Source: Blastobasis lacticolella
Taxonomy: Eukaryota; Arthropoda; Insecta; Lepidoptera; Blastobasidae
Length of the DNA stretch: 64,000 nucleotides
Assembly: GCA_905147135.1 (NCBI GenBank)
Contig: LR990053.1
Span: forward strand, 11,420,501-11,484,500
Direction: 5' to 3'
The notes under the pieces are model-generated. The model was not told the origin of the DNA. It was given only the letters and a program-made list of their open reading frames with translations, and made no database searches. The stretch's first letter is position 1; every line of letters begins with the position of its first letter. A program made the position numbers and the translations under genes. Positions 36,434 through 48,199 of this stretch are shown here, one piece after another.

Positions 36434-38639
36434 AAGAGAACCCACTCCACACTAACGATCAAATGAAGCGAGAATAGATAAATCGATATTCGGTGAACAA
36501 ATTAATTGCCGAAGTCTTAAAATAAGTACATTCAATGACGTTGCCTTGGATATCCGCTCCGCACTGAACTACTGGATAGTAACAATAGGTATCTGGATTA
36601 CAAATTATTGTAATTATTATTTACTATTGCCGTATATGGTGTCTTGGAAATTACGCGGCTAACTACTTACAAAGTAACGGACGATTAGAATGTAACCATT
36701 AAAACATCTCCCTTTTTATTTTATACCACCACCAAAGTTTATAATAAAAAGTGTTCAGCGCTTCGCTCGGTTAAACTTCCCATCACAATATTTAATTGAA
36801 ACACTGTTATACAAACGAGACCGCAAAAAATAAGCAAATCTGAATCAAACTTAATCCAGTTAAACAAGTTTCGGAAGCTGTTTAATCCACACAACAGTTT
36901 GCAACAGCCAAGCGAACTTTGTCTAGTCGGGCAGTTTTAAATTCATTATAAGCTATAAGAAAACTGCAATTAGCTACGAGCGAGCGAAACAAAAAGCTTT
37001 TAAGAACCTTTGTCGAAGGGTAACTACTCCTAGATACAGCTTTAATAAGACTATATTAGTCTATTGCCGAGTAATAAGTTCTCAAATATTGTTGTCAAAA
37101 GTCATCTAAATCCGTTCAATTTTAGCGTGAAGGAGTAACAAATCCATCACAAACTTTCACATTTATAATATTATTTACTATAATATTTTTTGCACTGTTT
37201 ATACAGAATTTATATGACACTACTTATAATACAACCATATTTACATTACCTACTTAAACAAAAGTAATATTTATAGTTTTCAAATGAAAATTTTATTTTC
37301 ATACAAGTACTCATCAAGACCACTCGAAAGAGCCCAAATACGATGGTGTTATCTTATCTTACCTTACGACTTCATCATCAGACCAGCCATGGAACCATTT
37401 TAATGCGTGGTCATCAAGTTACATGGGATTGAACACCGGGAAGTGGGTCAAATTAGACTTGAAAGATTTGCCCTGAACGTACATAGTTTTATACTAATAT
37501 TGCAAGTTAAATAAAAGCTTGTAAAATACAGTTTTTATTTGACGGATAAGTAATATGCACAGTGGCTTGCATATATCCGCATATAGACAAGCTGCGATAT
37601 CGAATATAAGAAGAAATGTACATAATTACTTATATTATATTCTCTGTTAGGAACCTTTAATTTGCTTGAGTTGTCGTATGCAGTTAAATAAGTACAACAG
37701 TCTATCTATTTCAATTTCTTTATTTCAGACGTACCTACCACCATCTTATAAAGATAAATAACATCACAAATATCACGTTATTTTATAAAAATATTAAGAT
37801 GTGGCCTATTTCTGTCTAACATTAGGTATGACAGTCTGCCAGCTGAGCGCGGTTGCTATTTAGAGAAAAGGGGGTTCAAATAAGTTTCCATACCATCTGA
37901 TCCTGGTTGAGAAAAGTCTTGCGCTGGGAACTGGTTGATGAATAGCCAATTAGCACCCCGAGAAAGTATCTAATCGAAAAACGTCGTTACATTATTTTAA
38001 CAGCTACACTTCTATGAATATACATAATGCTTTCACAGGATATGTTACGAGGTTTCCGCACGAGCTTATGTACTAAACTGATCTTGCATTCACTGTATTT
38101 AGTATGGATATAGGATTTTGCGGGTAGAGTCAACGGGCGGGCTAGCAATTAATTTGCATGGCTGAAAACACGTCAGGCGCACATGCGTTGTTGTCTTGGG
38201 CCACTGCCGCTACTGTATCTATCGCACCAGTCACTGCGTGGCAAAGTATGACCCTACTGCTGTTATAACTGTACCTATTTCTGTGGTTTATGATGTTGAT
38301 GTTTGTTTCTTTTTCAAGCAAATTCTACTGATCTGATTTTGGTGAAATTTGTCAGTGTTGTAGCTGATAACCCGGAAAAACACACAGGCTGTCCCGAATA
38401 ACAATGCAATTTTTTTAGGTAGACTTCCCTTTTAATCGAAGGTGTTCATCGAATCTGATCACGCCATTCAAGATGTATAGAGAGTTTTATCTACAGAACC
38501 TACAATAATTACTGTAACAACGTTTTACGTCTAAATTCCACATAAAGAGGACAGACAGACATAAACGTTTCATCCTAAATAAACGAACGGAATAAATCCA
38601 ATATTAGAATTTAAAAAAGTATCCAATATTAGAATTTAC

Positions 38640-38788
38640 TTAATACCTTTTAGATAAGTAGTTAGATGGCTGCGACTGTCTCCGTGCGCCTATAAAGGCG
38701 GTACATTCAAATTAATAAAATAGTGTGTATCCAGCAAGCTTTCGATTCACTTGTGTTCCCTGATTTAACAGTGGCGACGAGAATAGGA
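38640..38788 (+). repeat. LTR-like fragment with primer-binding-like site
   Basis: A TATA box (TATAAAGGCG, 38691), AATAAA (38714-38719) and a boundary TTTAACAG/TGGCGACGAGAATAGGA (38772-38788) appear in the order of a retroviral-type LTR followed by a primer-binding site. No gag or pol sequence follows, so this is a relic. Confidence 0.4.
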
Positions 38789-39100
38789 TGTATAATATTG
38801 TAATCGCAACCTACTTCTCTATTAGACTACCTAATATCTAAAGCATGTAAACAATTACGTAATAAACCTTCTATGTAATAACACCTTTGTCCACACAAAC
38901 GGACTGCTGCAGTCGGAGCAGTAATTAATAACCAACACTAAAGTGGTCATACGCGTCGGACACATGCGAAGCTTATCAAGTGCGAGTCTCTTCTATGCTC
39001 GCATAAACTCATATGCAATATATGCAAGCTTTGAAATGTTTATATACTTGTCCTGAACAAACTTCTCCTTTTACTCATTAAATATATATGCTTTGAAAAA

Positions 39101-39337
39101 TTCACAGAGCGCCATATAGCTGCAGAGTCAACAAAGTTTGTGTTATATACTACTTAGGTAAATCCTTTTTTTAAATACATACTGTAACGACCTATATAGT
39201 CCATCGCGACTCTAACGCGACAGACCCGTAAAAGAAATTAAAACTCATAATTTCAATTTTTACTCGGCCGGGAATCGAACTCGGGAGCTCTGCGTGGCGA
39301 CCGTCATATTAACCAACTGAACCACTCAGGTCGTCAA
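39101..39337 (-). repeat. tRNA-derived SINE, family E
   Basis: On the minus strand GACGACCTGAGTGGTTCAGT is followed by GAGCTCCCGAGTTCGATTCC, good box A and box B matches. The anticodon-region replacement and a body ending in GGCGCTCTGTGAA mark it as a SINE, not a tRNA gene. Confidence 0.7.
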
Positions 39338-39458
39338 CTCAGAAAATCTTATGAAGCCGTTTGCGCATTGTTTGCACTAGAATTAAAATTGGGTCATCCT
39401 CTCCTACGAACAGGAGTTGTAAGGCTTCTTAAAACTAAGAGGTAGATTGTCTAGAGCC

Positions 39459-39548
39459 TACTTAATAGAAAATGGGAGCTGCATTTTCTGCTGCATATTT
39501 TTAATATTACGATCTCCAACTCCTCCGCCGAGTGTAGAAGTAAATAAT
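39459..39548 (+). repeat. Family B fragment, degraded
   Basis: GCATTTTCTGCTGCATATTT and ATTACGATCTCCAACTCCTC resemble the middle of the family. Confidence 0.35.
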
Positions 39549-40021
39549 ATAGTTTACCTACACTCATAGCGTAATATTCCAATTACATATTCGAAAACAG
39601 TCGTTTAAGGATAAACTTGTTTCAAGCCAGTCTGTTGATGTTTGTGATTGTGTATGTACGGAATTATTTTCCAGGTAAACAGAATATTTTTCTAATTGTT
39701 GTTTGAAGCAAATAAATAGATAAATGTGAAATTAGTAAAGATAATTTCCCGCCGTTTGATATCGTCGTCGCGTAGGTACAACAAAACTGACTTGCAGCTT
39801 ACTTCCATCAAAGTTGATAAAATTATAGGTACGAAATTTTGACATGGCGTAAATTGTGACATGGAGTGTAGATAAAATAGTGTATGCAACTGCATATAAT
39901 TAGGAATTCAAACTCTTTTGTCATACGAGGTGTTGTCGCGTATGATAAACATGATTTTATACCTATGCGAGTTACATAAACCATGATTAACCATGTAGTC
40001 AAAAAAGGTTTATTTCCATTA

Positions 40022-40197
40022 CTTACTGCGCTGGCTCAGCGACCCAAAGTGGATCTTGGCCTTTGACACCAGAGATCGCCACCTCTTTCTATCCTGCGTC
40101 ATCTCCTGCTAATCAAGGATTCCTAGTGCGTGCAGGTCTTTCAGAACTTCATCTATCCAGCGATATCTGGGTCGCCCAACCGATGACCATTTATTTA
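40022..40197 (-). repeat. RTE-type LINE C-terminal fragment
   Basis: The minus strand reads GRPRYRWIDEVLKDLHAL, then with one stop SLISRR and DRKRWRSLVSKAKIHFGSLS-like sequence: the basic RYRW..DRxRW pattern of LINE C-termini. It differs in subfamily from the 23.6- and 44.3-kb pieces. Confidence 0.6.
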
Positions 40198-40245
40198 TTT
40201 CTATTAGCAGTTAGTAATGATGATTCCGTTAGCAGTTAGTAACAA

Positions 40246-40410
40246 TTGCCGTGTGGTATCCGGCTGAGTAGAGTAGCGTTTTCCATTGTTATATTTATAA
40301 CACTGCGATCTCCAACTCGCCGGCCAAATATGGAGATTATGGCAATAACCTCCCCTTTCGTGGGAGAGGCGCTTAGTTCTGCACTGGGCTGTTATGGGCT
40401 GTGATGATGA
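40246..40410 (+). repeat. Family B copy with internal deletion
   Basis: GCCGTGTGGTATCCGGCTGA jumps directly to GCGTTTTCCATTGTTATATT and ends GGGCTGTGATGATGA. About 95 bp are deleted. An antisense family C fragment adjoins its end. Confidence 0.75.
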
Positions 40411-40424
40411 ACACAGATTCAATT

Positions 40425-40572
40425 TTTACCTCCTTGGAGAGTTTAATGTGGAGTTCTGCAACAAAGGGATGACAAAGTTTTTACAGGGTCGGCAGCATGA
40501 AAGTAATGGGCCTGGTATTGCAAACGTCCATAGGCTATTTACCATCGGGCAGGCCCAAAGATTGCCACTGAA
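40425..40572 (-). repeat. Family C fragment, antisense
   Basis: GTATTGCAAACGTCCATAGG and CCATCGGGCAGGCCCA are the complement of the family C block. Confidence 0.6.
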
Positions 40573-41100
40573 GTAAAAAAAAATTAAAGATGCTAAAAAC
40601 TAACACGTATATTGGAGGCCACCTGTAGAAATAGCAAATGAAGAAGCAGGGGTCAGCAAACCAATAAAATGCAAGCTCTGCAAGAAATTTTGGAACATAG
40701 CCAGTGTCTTTGAAATGAGAGCTCTATGTGGAAGGTTTCCAATCTAATGAGGTGAAATAATCCAGTTAGCCATTATAGAGGGGTAAGTATTATTGTACTA
40801 ACATATATATTTTAAACTTTGAACCAAAAAGAGGGGTGATATGCCTGAGGTGTGTATCTGTGTGTCTGTATGTGACATTGTAGCTCCTTAACGGCTGTAT
40901 CAATTTCACAGCTTATTCGATATTTATCTAGCTATATTTATCTATACATGGTATAACACAAAATTGCTACCCGGCAACTGTACCTCTGTATCTACGTACG
41001 CTTAGATATTTTAAACTACGCATCGGATTTAAATGCGGTTTTTATCAATAGATAGAGTGATTTAAGAAGAAGGTTTATACATAAGAAAACAATGGTAAGT

Positions 41101-41282
41101 AGGGGTAAAGCAGGTGTGGGCTAGGCGTAGGGTCAGCGTAGGGTAGGGGTAGGGTAGGCGTAGTGTAGGCGCAGGGTAGACGTAGGGTAGGGGTAGGGTA
41201 GGCATAGGGTAAGAGTAGAGGATGTGTAGGGTAGGACGCCTACGCGCCTAATACGCGAACGATGTCACGAAGGGCTCTCTAG
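41101..41282 (+). mobile_element. Helitron 3' end with diverged GTAGGGTAGGCGTAG array
   Basis: The plus strand carries about 130 bp of degenerate GTAGGGTAGG-type units, then a weak hairpin ACGCGAACGATGTCACG and terminal CTAG (41279-41282) followed by T. This is the reverse-complement arrangement of the 5.7-kb element, with far less homogeneous units. Confidence 0.6.
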
Positions 41283-42078
41283 TTATGAATATGAAATGTG
41301 AAAAAGGTGTGACTTCATGTATGTAAGTATACATATTTCTATTTTTTCTTCCCAATTAAGGAAGGTCTTCTCCCGGCACGGTAGGCCAAATTGCCAATTG
41401 TCGAAATTTGAATCACATCTAACCGTCAAAGCAATTTAAATAATACTTAAATTAATTCAAATATTCCTTTTGGATCTTCCGCAGGACTCCCTTCCCTAAG
41501 GCTGGTTGAACAGTCTCGGGAACCGATTGACATTCCATGACGTTATTTTATTGTGCCTTTTCGGTGAAATTCGAATGGAATAATAGGAAATACAGGAAGA
41601 AAATAATAAGAAAGTATATAAAATATGCGGCAAGGGACGGAGGAATGTCGACAATTTATTGCAGTCGTAACATTATGAAATTAAGACTGTGACAAACGCT
41701 CTAGTCCTCTTGGGAAATCAATACTAGACTCGGCAGGGAAAGACTGAAATGCAGCAAGGAGCGTTTAGATGGAGCCAGTAATCGACGAGCTAACAGATTG
41801 GAAATGCATCACCGCTGCTACGTCTTTATTGGCTTTTTAAAGTTTGCGAACGGAACTCTATTAAGGAAAGCTGTCTGTCGCAGCCATTTATCTTCAGAAG
41901 CGTAATAGGTAGAAAGTAGGGAGATTATATGAAAGTACTCGAAATATTTAGGTAGGATAACTTGCCTTTTGATAGTTTTTTTAGAGAGACATTGGAAAAA
42001 TCAAATATAATTTTGAAAATGACAAAAAGACTGCTCCCAAAGCAACGTCTCAGCTAAGATGTTCATTGTCCAGTACTG
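41283..42078. other. No gene seen
   Basis: Nothing recognisable. Confidence 0.4.
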
Positions 42079-42518
42079 GTTACACACACCTGGTTTCCTC
42101 ACATTTTAACTCACCGTGAGAGCATCGGTTAATGTTGAACTAATGTACATACTTAATGTGAGTATTTCCCTTGTTGTAGACGTGATCCAGAAACCAATAT
42201 TTATAGTGGTGTGTCAGATTTTCTTAAAATTGTTTCTTAGTCGCGCCGGGCTTTAAGATTTCCATACAAATTTTAAAATAGTGAAAAAGTTCCACTTTTA
42301 AACGACATATTTTAACGAATATCTGACAAACCATCATTGATTTTAGTTTCTGGATCACGTCTATAACATTTCATTGGCTTTGACAGCGTAATATTGTTAA
42401 TATTATCGAACTACGTTTGTATGGATCGCGCTCGGGAAACGCTCTTAACTAAGAAAAAATTATGCACATGTCGGCACTGGGATTGAAACCCGGTATCTCT
42501 CGCTTACTGGTCCGACCA
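42079..42518 (-). repeat. SINE A copy 10, interrupted by a palindromic MITE
   Basis: CTCACCGTGAGAGCATCGGT (42112) and GGGATTGAAACCCGGTATCT (42479) are SINE A body and box B. They should be about 60 bp apart but are separated by nearly 300 bp of fold-back element. The 3' part of the SINE is missing. Confidence 0.65.
42177..42446. mobile_element. Fold-back MITE copy inserted in SINE A
   Basis: The right part (42232-42446) is collinear with the 46.2-kb MITE. The left part (42177-42230: GACGTGATCCAGAAACC to GTCAGATTTTC) is an inverted copy of the interior segment GGTTTCTGGATCACGTC. The result is largely palindromic. Confidence 0.6.
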
Positions 42519-43369
42519 AAAGAGTAAAAGAGCATTATCTCTCCCTTTAGTTTTCCATAGTAGGTAAATAGGTTAGGTTAGTGTATAGGTATATATAGTG
42601 ATATGTATGTATGTATACAATATTTTGTATGTTTAATATGTGTTTATATGTAATATGTATGTAAGCTCTTTATTGCAATACAGTAGGTACATTTCAAAAG
42701 AATGCATGTATTTTTAGTATATATTTGTGTTAGCAACTGTGTTTATCATATCCACTGTACTAAGTTTAAAAGTACACTTTAAGTACCTGCATTTAAGTTA
42801 AACTTGTTCCTATGACTCCAAGGTTTGCTGGTAGAAACCTCAATTAATGAGTTAAGCTCGCCTTTGTCCATCTCTGTTACTGTACTGTATCATTATGTCA
42901 TGTTTGTGTATAATAAAGAATAAAGACCATCCTGGAGCCATCAAGCCACCAACGCGGTAATAATCCACATCAATCTGCTGTACACATTCTGTGGTCAATT
43001 ACATAATTTACATTTTCATTAACTTTAATGAATTTTAGGAATTTTTATTTTCTCACTTTAATTGAGTTGGTCGACTAGTATGAATTGAACAGATCATAAC
43101 TGCACAGTCTATTTGCTTGGCTTGTGGTAGAGACAAAATTAACTCGCAAAGTTCAAAGGATTTGCTAAGGATTTCTTTTTTCAAGATGATAAAATCGTGC
43201 GTGTTTAAAGTAGAGCGAGAATTTATTTATTTTAAAATATATTAATGTGTTAATGACGACTACATAATTGCGCCTTGGCGTAGAGACACTCGAGCCGTGG
43301 GGACCAGGTGCATACTACTTTTATTGAGAGATAGCTAAACACCTGGTCGATATTACTTAAGACCAGAAA
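42519..43369. other. Repeat-like trailer, no gene
   Basis: TTTGCTGGTAGAAACCTCAA, TTAAGCTCGCCTTTGTCCAT and the final GTATAATAAAGAATAAAGA (to about 42928) form a trailer phrase common in lepidopteran LINE 3' ends. An inverted piece of it (GCGAGCTTAACTCAA) recurs near 57455. Confidence 0.35.
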
Positions 43370-43560
43370 GCTGGCCCTTACTCGGGTCAAAGGTCAAAAT
43401 TACCCTTTTCATCCAGTGGGGCAACGCGGCCCCTCCTCGCGGCTTCTATATGGGCATCTCTCCGCTTTCTGAGGACCTGGGTCGAATTTTTATTATTCGT
43501 TTACTGTACTTTATCTAGGTTAGTTAGATCAGGGTCTTTTATGTTTTCTATGAATTGTGA
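43370..43560 (+). repeat. LINE C-terminal/3' UTR fragment
   Basis: CCAGTGGGGCAACGCGGCCC translates near IQWGNAAP, like the AIQRGNAA motif closing a common lepidopteran LINE ORF, and GACCTGGGTCGAATTTTTAT gives DLGRIFI. The 3' trailer follows. Confidence 0.5.
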
Positions 43561-43686
43561 ATGGTTAAAATTATGCTAAAAGTAAATAAAATTATGATTA
43601 TGATAACTTATGATTATAATAACATCAATAACCTGTCATACTCTACTGATTTACTTACTGTTTTACAGTTACTGCGTTACTTGAGG

Positions 43687-43787
43687 ATTTGATGTAATCT
43701 TCACGCTCGGCACGTGGGTTGGAGATCGCAGTTTTAGAAACCACAATAGAACATTCTGTTGCTCATTTTCTGATATACGGAGTTCCT
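43687..43787 (-). repeat. Family B fragment (middle)
   Basis: CACGTGGGTTGGAGATCGCA on the plus strand is the complement of the element's GCGATCTCCAACCC region. Confidence 0.45.
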
Positions 43788-43879
43788 AGCTTCTAGTGTA
43801 GCATGACACGCTTACTTCCAACAAAATCGAAAGAGTAAGCTAAAGTTATGTGACTTTCTTAAGCGCGTCAAAATAAAAC

Positions 43880-44560
43880 ATGCCAAGAAGGCTGCTCTGC
43901 TTATAAAGGGCACAGATTAACAGTTCGCCGGATGATATCAGTCAGTTAATCGTCAGTTCAGACTGACGACTAATACGAATTGTGAGTGTGTGGCCGCTTG
44001 AAAGATATTCGCCGGACAGCCTTTGGCCTTGAGGCCAAATAAACACACATTAGGAGGTAGTCGGCCAGCGGCTTATCTACCGTCAGTCGAGCGCCTTCAG
44101 TTTTACAAAAACTGCCGACTTACAACTGCTAGTGTGTAGTCGCAGACGTCGCAGCAGGCCATTGCCGGCAGGCAATAATCGCTTTAGTCATCATCATCAT
44201 CATCGTCCTAGCGCTTATCCCGGCCTCTGCCAGGGTCCGCTTTCCTACTCAATCTTCTCCACTTCGTCCGGTCTTCGGTATTCCCTTGTCGTAAGCCGTT
44301 GGCTCTCGCATTCGACTCAGCGATGTCAATCCATCGCTTCTTGGGGCCTCTTTCCTGATACCGGCAATAATCGCTTTAGTATGTACACGTTATTAGCCTA
44401 GGACGGCAGGCCACCCGATACGACAAGAGACTGCAGGTGGACTGTTAAGCCCTTAAGATATTGGTCGCCTTGTACTACACCGGTTACTGGAACTTGCTGT
44501 AATCAACTCTGCTAGACGGACACCACACTCGACCTTTAAGAAACAAGAGACTATTATTAC
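43880..44560 (+). repeat. Possible LTR-like region
   Basis: CTTATAAAGGGCACAG (43900) resembles a core promoter, CCAAATAAACACACATT (about 44034) a poly(A) signal, and the sequence is GC-richer than its surroundings. No terminal repeats or protein relics were identified. It is interrupted by the RTE piece at 44189-44362. Confidence 0.25.
44189..44362 (-). mobile_element. 5'-truncated RTE LINE with exact 18-bp target duplication
   Basis: GGCAATAATCGCTTTAGT flanks the piece exactly at 44171-44188 and 44363-44380. On the minus strand it encodes KKRWIDIAESNARANGLRQG, NTEDRTKWRRLSRKADP-like sequence and ends in (ATG)n. Only about 174 bp were inserted. It interrupts an LTR-like region. Confidence 0.85.
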
Positions 44561-45191
44561 TTTACAAGTCATCGGTGTCTTTGTCTAATTTTACCCGAAA
44601 CAATTCTGACTTCGAATTTTATTATAAGAACCATGTTGACGCCGTACAACACAACAATGTCGGAGTAAAGCTACGCTCGGCTCGGGCCGGGCGCCCACTT
44701 CTCTTCAAGCCAACATCCGAAACCTTCATACCTAGTCAACGATTCTGTAATCCTTATACTAGCATTATACCAGTTTATACCACAGTATGTGGACCGAAAT
44801 ACATGTTTACAATACGAAGCAATTACGAGTCTATAGTTAAAAATGGATCCTTTTTCATCTTAGTAATCCCGAAGAGAGCACAAGTACTTGTGTATGTCAC
44901 GCTGACTGGCGTTCATCAGAGCAGAAATAAAAAAAGGAATAGAAATAAAAATCCCTCTTCCTTTCTGAAGAAAGATTAATGATTAGAACTCCAAACACGT
45001 TTTCGTACTCGCTCCGCGCTGGCATTTTATTTCGACTTATTAACTTGAATCAAAAGGTTTTAATTTAAAGAAATGTCTTTATTCAGATGAAATGCTTTTG
45101 AGGGGCCTACCTTAGCCTCAAGTATCAACTAAATATGCAGAGATAGACTTTATTCTTTAATATAAAAATTTGCATGTAATAAATAATAAAA

Positions 45192-45562
45192 TAATCACCT
45201 TGGCGTAAATGCCACGGTTAAGCTCTCGTGTACCTTTGTACACGAGAGCATAACCGTGGCATTCGGCCTCGCTCGGGGTCCGCTTTGACTATGATCCAGG
45301 ATTTGGCAGTTCAGGTAATTATAGTGGAGCGACTGCCATCTGACCTCCGTAACTCTGTTCCCAGGAAAACCTGACAAGATTGGATCATGTTTACACATTC
45401 AGTCGCCTGTATATGCAGGTTTCATTACGATATTTTCCCTCATCGTAGGACCATCGGTTAGTGTTAAACTAAAGTACATAACTCAGAAAAGAGTCATTGG
45501 TACCGCGCAGAAGTTAAACCCGATACATCTCGCTTACGAGTCGAACCCCTTAACCACTAGAC
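45192..45562 (-). repeat. SINE A copy 5 with internal fold-back
   Basis: Full-length layout from ATCACCTTGGCGTAAATG to the tRNA-like head near TAACCACTAGACGAGAG. A 25-bp inverted repeat (45208-45263) has been created inside its 3' part. The head's box B region has a deletion. Confidence 0.75.
45208..45263. repeat. 25-bp inverted repeat inside SINE A copy 5
   Basis: AATGCCACGGTTAAGCTCTC and on to 45232, loop CCTTTG, complement 45239-45263; one mismatch. Other SINE A copies have only one arm. Confidence 0.95.
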
Positions 45563-46153
45563 GAGAGTTACTGAGAAAAAGTGTCTTGACTGTTCAACAG
45601 ACAGGCAGACGGACAACAAAGTGTTTAAAGGTTACATTCTTATCTCTAGTGGTTCAGAATCCTAAACATATAACTAAATTTCTAACTCGTTTGCATAATA
45701 ATTATAATGTTAATACTAAAATAATATACAAAATTACTTCAATTACGCCAGTTAATATTCTTGTATATTTTGACAGTTACACAAAGGATATATTGCATTC
45801 AATAGCCTATTCAAGCGTAGCCGAATAGGACGAAACACTGAGTGTTGAATATTTTTTAGTTCTTTGTTTCAAATGCTGATTATTTTCCTCCGGGCCGAAG
45901 ATAACGAGGGCTTTTAAGACAGAGCCTCATTTCCCAGTTGGTTTCTTATTTTTAATTTTAGGCCTTCAACTCGCCAAAGGATAATTAACACCTCTTGGGT
46001 TTTTAGCTTCGCGGGTGCGCATTAATAAGATTTTGAATTCGAATTGTCTGTCGCAAATGGAAATCTTACTGGAATTGAGATCCGTCTCGATTGACTGGTA
46101 TTAAACGTAACAAGTTGTCATGAAAGGGAGAAAATTCCTAAGATATTAGGGAC

Positions 46154-46350
46154 AGTGTTTCCCGAACGGGCTCCATACAATCTTAAATGCCGCATAACTT
46201 TGAAACGATATATTTTAAAGAAAATCTGATAAACCACAAACTTAGATATTGGTTTCTGGATCACGTCTTATAAAATTTCATTGGCATTGATAGCGTAATA
46301 TTGAAAGTATGATCAAAATACTTTTGTGTGGAGCGCGCTAGGGAAACACT
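46154..46350. mobile_element. 197-bp MITE with 27-bp inverted termini
   Basis: The left end AGTGTTTCCCGAACGGGCTC and the complement of the right end AGTGTTTCCCTAGCGCGCTC match over 27 bp with a handful of differences. The interior contains GGTTTCTGGATCACGTCT, shared with the 42.3-kb copy. Confidence 0.65.
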
Positions 46351-46438
46351 ATAAACTTAGGTAGTGGTCTCTTTTTGCTTTATTCTGTACTAGTTCGATA
46401 TAGTTGGAAAATTGCAGTATTCTAAAGCATATCTGGAC

Positions 46439-46512
46439 TGTGGTGTCCGGCAGAGTAAAATACTATCAACCCCTTACATTCATAGTGTCGTACAAGGCGA
46501 CTAATGTTCTCG
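46439..46512 (+). repeat. Family B fragment (5' part)
   Basis: TGTGGTGTCCGGCAGAGTAA to TCGTACAAGGCGACTAATG, followed by an antisense family C fragment, the same neighbour as at 40.4 kb. Confidence 0.6.
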
Positions 46513-46514
46513 AG

Positions 46515-46662
46515 ACATGAGTTCTGAAGAATACAAGATGGAGTTCTACAAGTAAGGGGTGAATAGGTTTTAGGGTCAGTACCATAGAAGTAATATTACT
46601 GGTATTGCAAATGTCCATAAGCTGCGGTAACTTGATAATCATCAGGCCGGCCTTACGTTTAT
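46515..46662 (-). repeat. Family C fragment, antisense
   Basis: GGTATTGCAAATGTCCATAA and CATCAGGCCGGCC, adjoining a family B fragment exactly as at 40.4 kb. Confidence 0.55.
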
Positions 46663-47634
46663 TTGACCTTAGTGGTGTAAAAAATTTGTGCACGGCTTTT
46701 ACTTCAAAAATGTATCTCAAATATATTCCCGACTTTTTAGAATGAAAATGTTTAACGAGAATTTCTTTAACATTCAACTGGGAAATACAATATGAAGAAA
46801 ATAATACGCCTCCAACTTTTCTTCAAATCATCCCAACAAAGGCCTAATGGAAGATTTCACTTATCCAGCTTTTAGACGTCAAATTGGCATTCGAGTCAAG
46901 CAACCGTGGGATTAAGTATATCTACGTGTCTGCCAAGGTTACGGTAAAAAAATACCCCAGCCTTACTGTTATTACAATATTCCTGCAAGCTTGAGAGTTA
47001 TTTGAGGTTTGATTTAAGAAAATATAACAAGAATCAGTGTAATTAATTGCAGATATATTATATTTAAATACATTTTGTAACTTTCAAACAATATTTTAAG
47101 CGATGTCTTGTAATTACTAAAAATATGATTACAGAAGCTTAGAAAAATTGCGCTTACAAACATTAAAACAAAAAGTGTTCGAAAATCTGCATTCCTTTGC
47201 ACGCACCAAATGCAGTGCCTATGAATTTATAATGATTGGATCTCAAATTATGAATATAATCTTTGTCTACCCGTTAAAAGCTCACTATTCTATACCACTA
47301 CAACCCATTGCTGCATCACCGATAAACCTCGACATATTACGTTTCGCTCCTCCGTAGGGCATCCATAGGAAACCATTGACCGTAATTCCAACAAGTCTTA
47401 CGCAAAACAAGTGTCGCTAAACGCGAGCCGTTGACAGATGGGACAAAGCTAAATAATAATGATTTGAGATCCAAAAAATTATGGTGTCCTGCGAATCAAC
47501 GCCTGATACGATCAACATTTGTAATATATTCCACACCATTAACTAGCAAAACAACTGATATCCTATATCTATAGATGCAAGAATAAATCAACAGCAAAAC
47601 TTAAGTCTTCAGTGTAGTTCGTAAATCTTAGTCT

Positions 47635-48199
47635 TTATACATCATTATTTTCAATCAAAGGGAACGTATCGGGCAACTTTTTTTGAAAGTACTGGTGCAT
47701 GTCTTTTGGGCTTATTTTCACTGACCTTGGCAAGATTCCTGTAACAAAAACGTCGCCGACGAAAAAATATGGGTGGTTATACGCTTCCGCGCACAACTTA
47801 GAGCCGACGGACGGTGTTGTGAGATACAAGTAATCACACAAGTATGGCGGGTATTTATGTTCAGAATACTCCTTCTCTGATACATAATATTTGTGGGTGG
47901 GATACCTTATGGGTCTATCGTTTACAACTAAAAACCCAGCCAGAAGCGTGTATTTGTCGATTGCTTTCGTCGCTAAGACCTTGAGGTAGTCAAGTATATG
48001 TTCGTCTTTCACAGCCTTGGTCACGTATTCACTTGATAGTTTCACTATAAAAGTAGCTTGGTTGCAGTTTGTCGCAGCCCACCAGAGTCCAAGTAAATGT
48101 GTGTGAGTTTCATTCTTAAAACCTTCCGTGAAGTTTCCCTCAAGAATGTCAACATAGCTGCGGCTCTCTGTCTCAAGTTTGCGTTCAGTTAATTTTTGC
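47635..48199 (-). CDS. GT31-like gene, exon 3 (core and C-terminus, stop TAA)
   Basis: Acceptor CTGTTTTAG. It encodes 187 residues from QKLTERKLETESRSYVDI to LPDTFPLIENNDV, with the S-S-E substitution at the DxD position and G-D-V at the E-D-V position. NFT and NET N-glycosylation sites are present. No AATAAA is evident close after the stop on this strand. Confidence 0.9.

Larger units (their letters stand above)
34319..38639. other. No gene seen; contains the 36.2-kb MITE
   Basis: Unremarkable AT-rich DNA outside the MITE and the family B fragment. The 72-codon minus frame at 35319-35537 is unsupported. Confidence 0.45.

Noticed and set aside
39265..39337. A tRNA gene on the minus strand
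   Set aside because: Box A and B are good but acceptor and anticodon stems do not pair as a functional tRNA, and a SINE body follows.
44132..44401. 89-codon frame with a His run
   Set aside because: Antisense of an RTE end; the His run is its (ATG)n tail.
44575..44979. 134-codon plus frame after the LTR-like region, as a gag gene
   Set aside because: No gag, zinc-knuckle or other known motif is visible, and the LTR assignment itself is weak.
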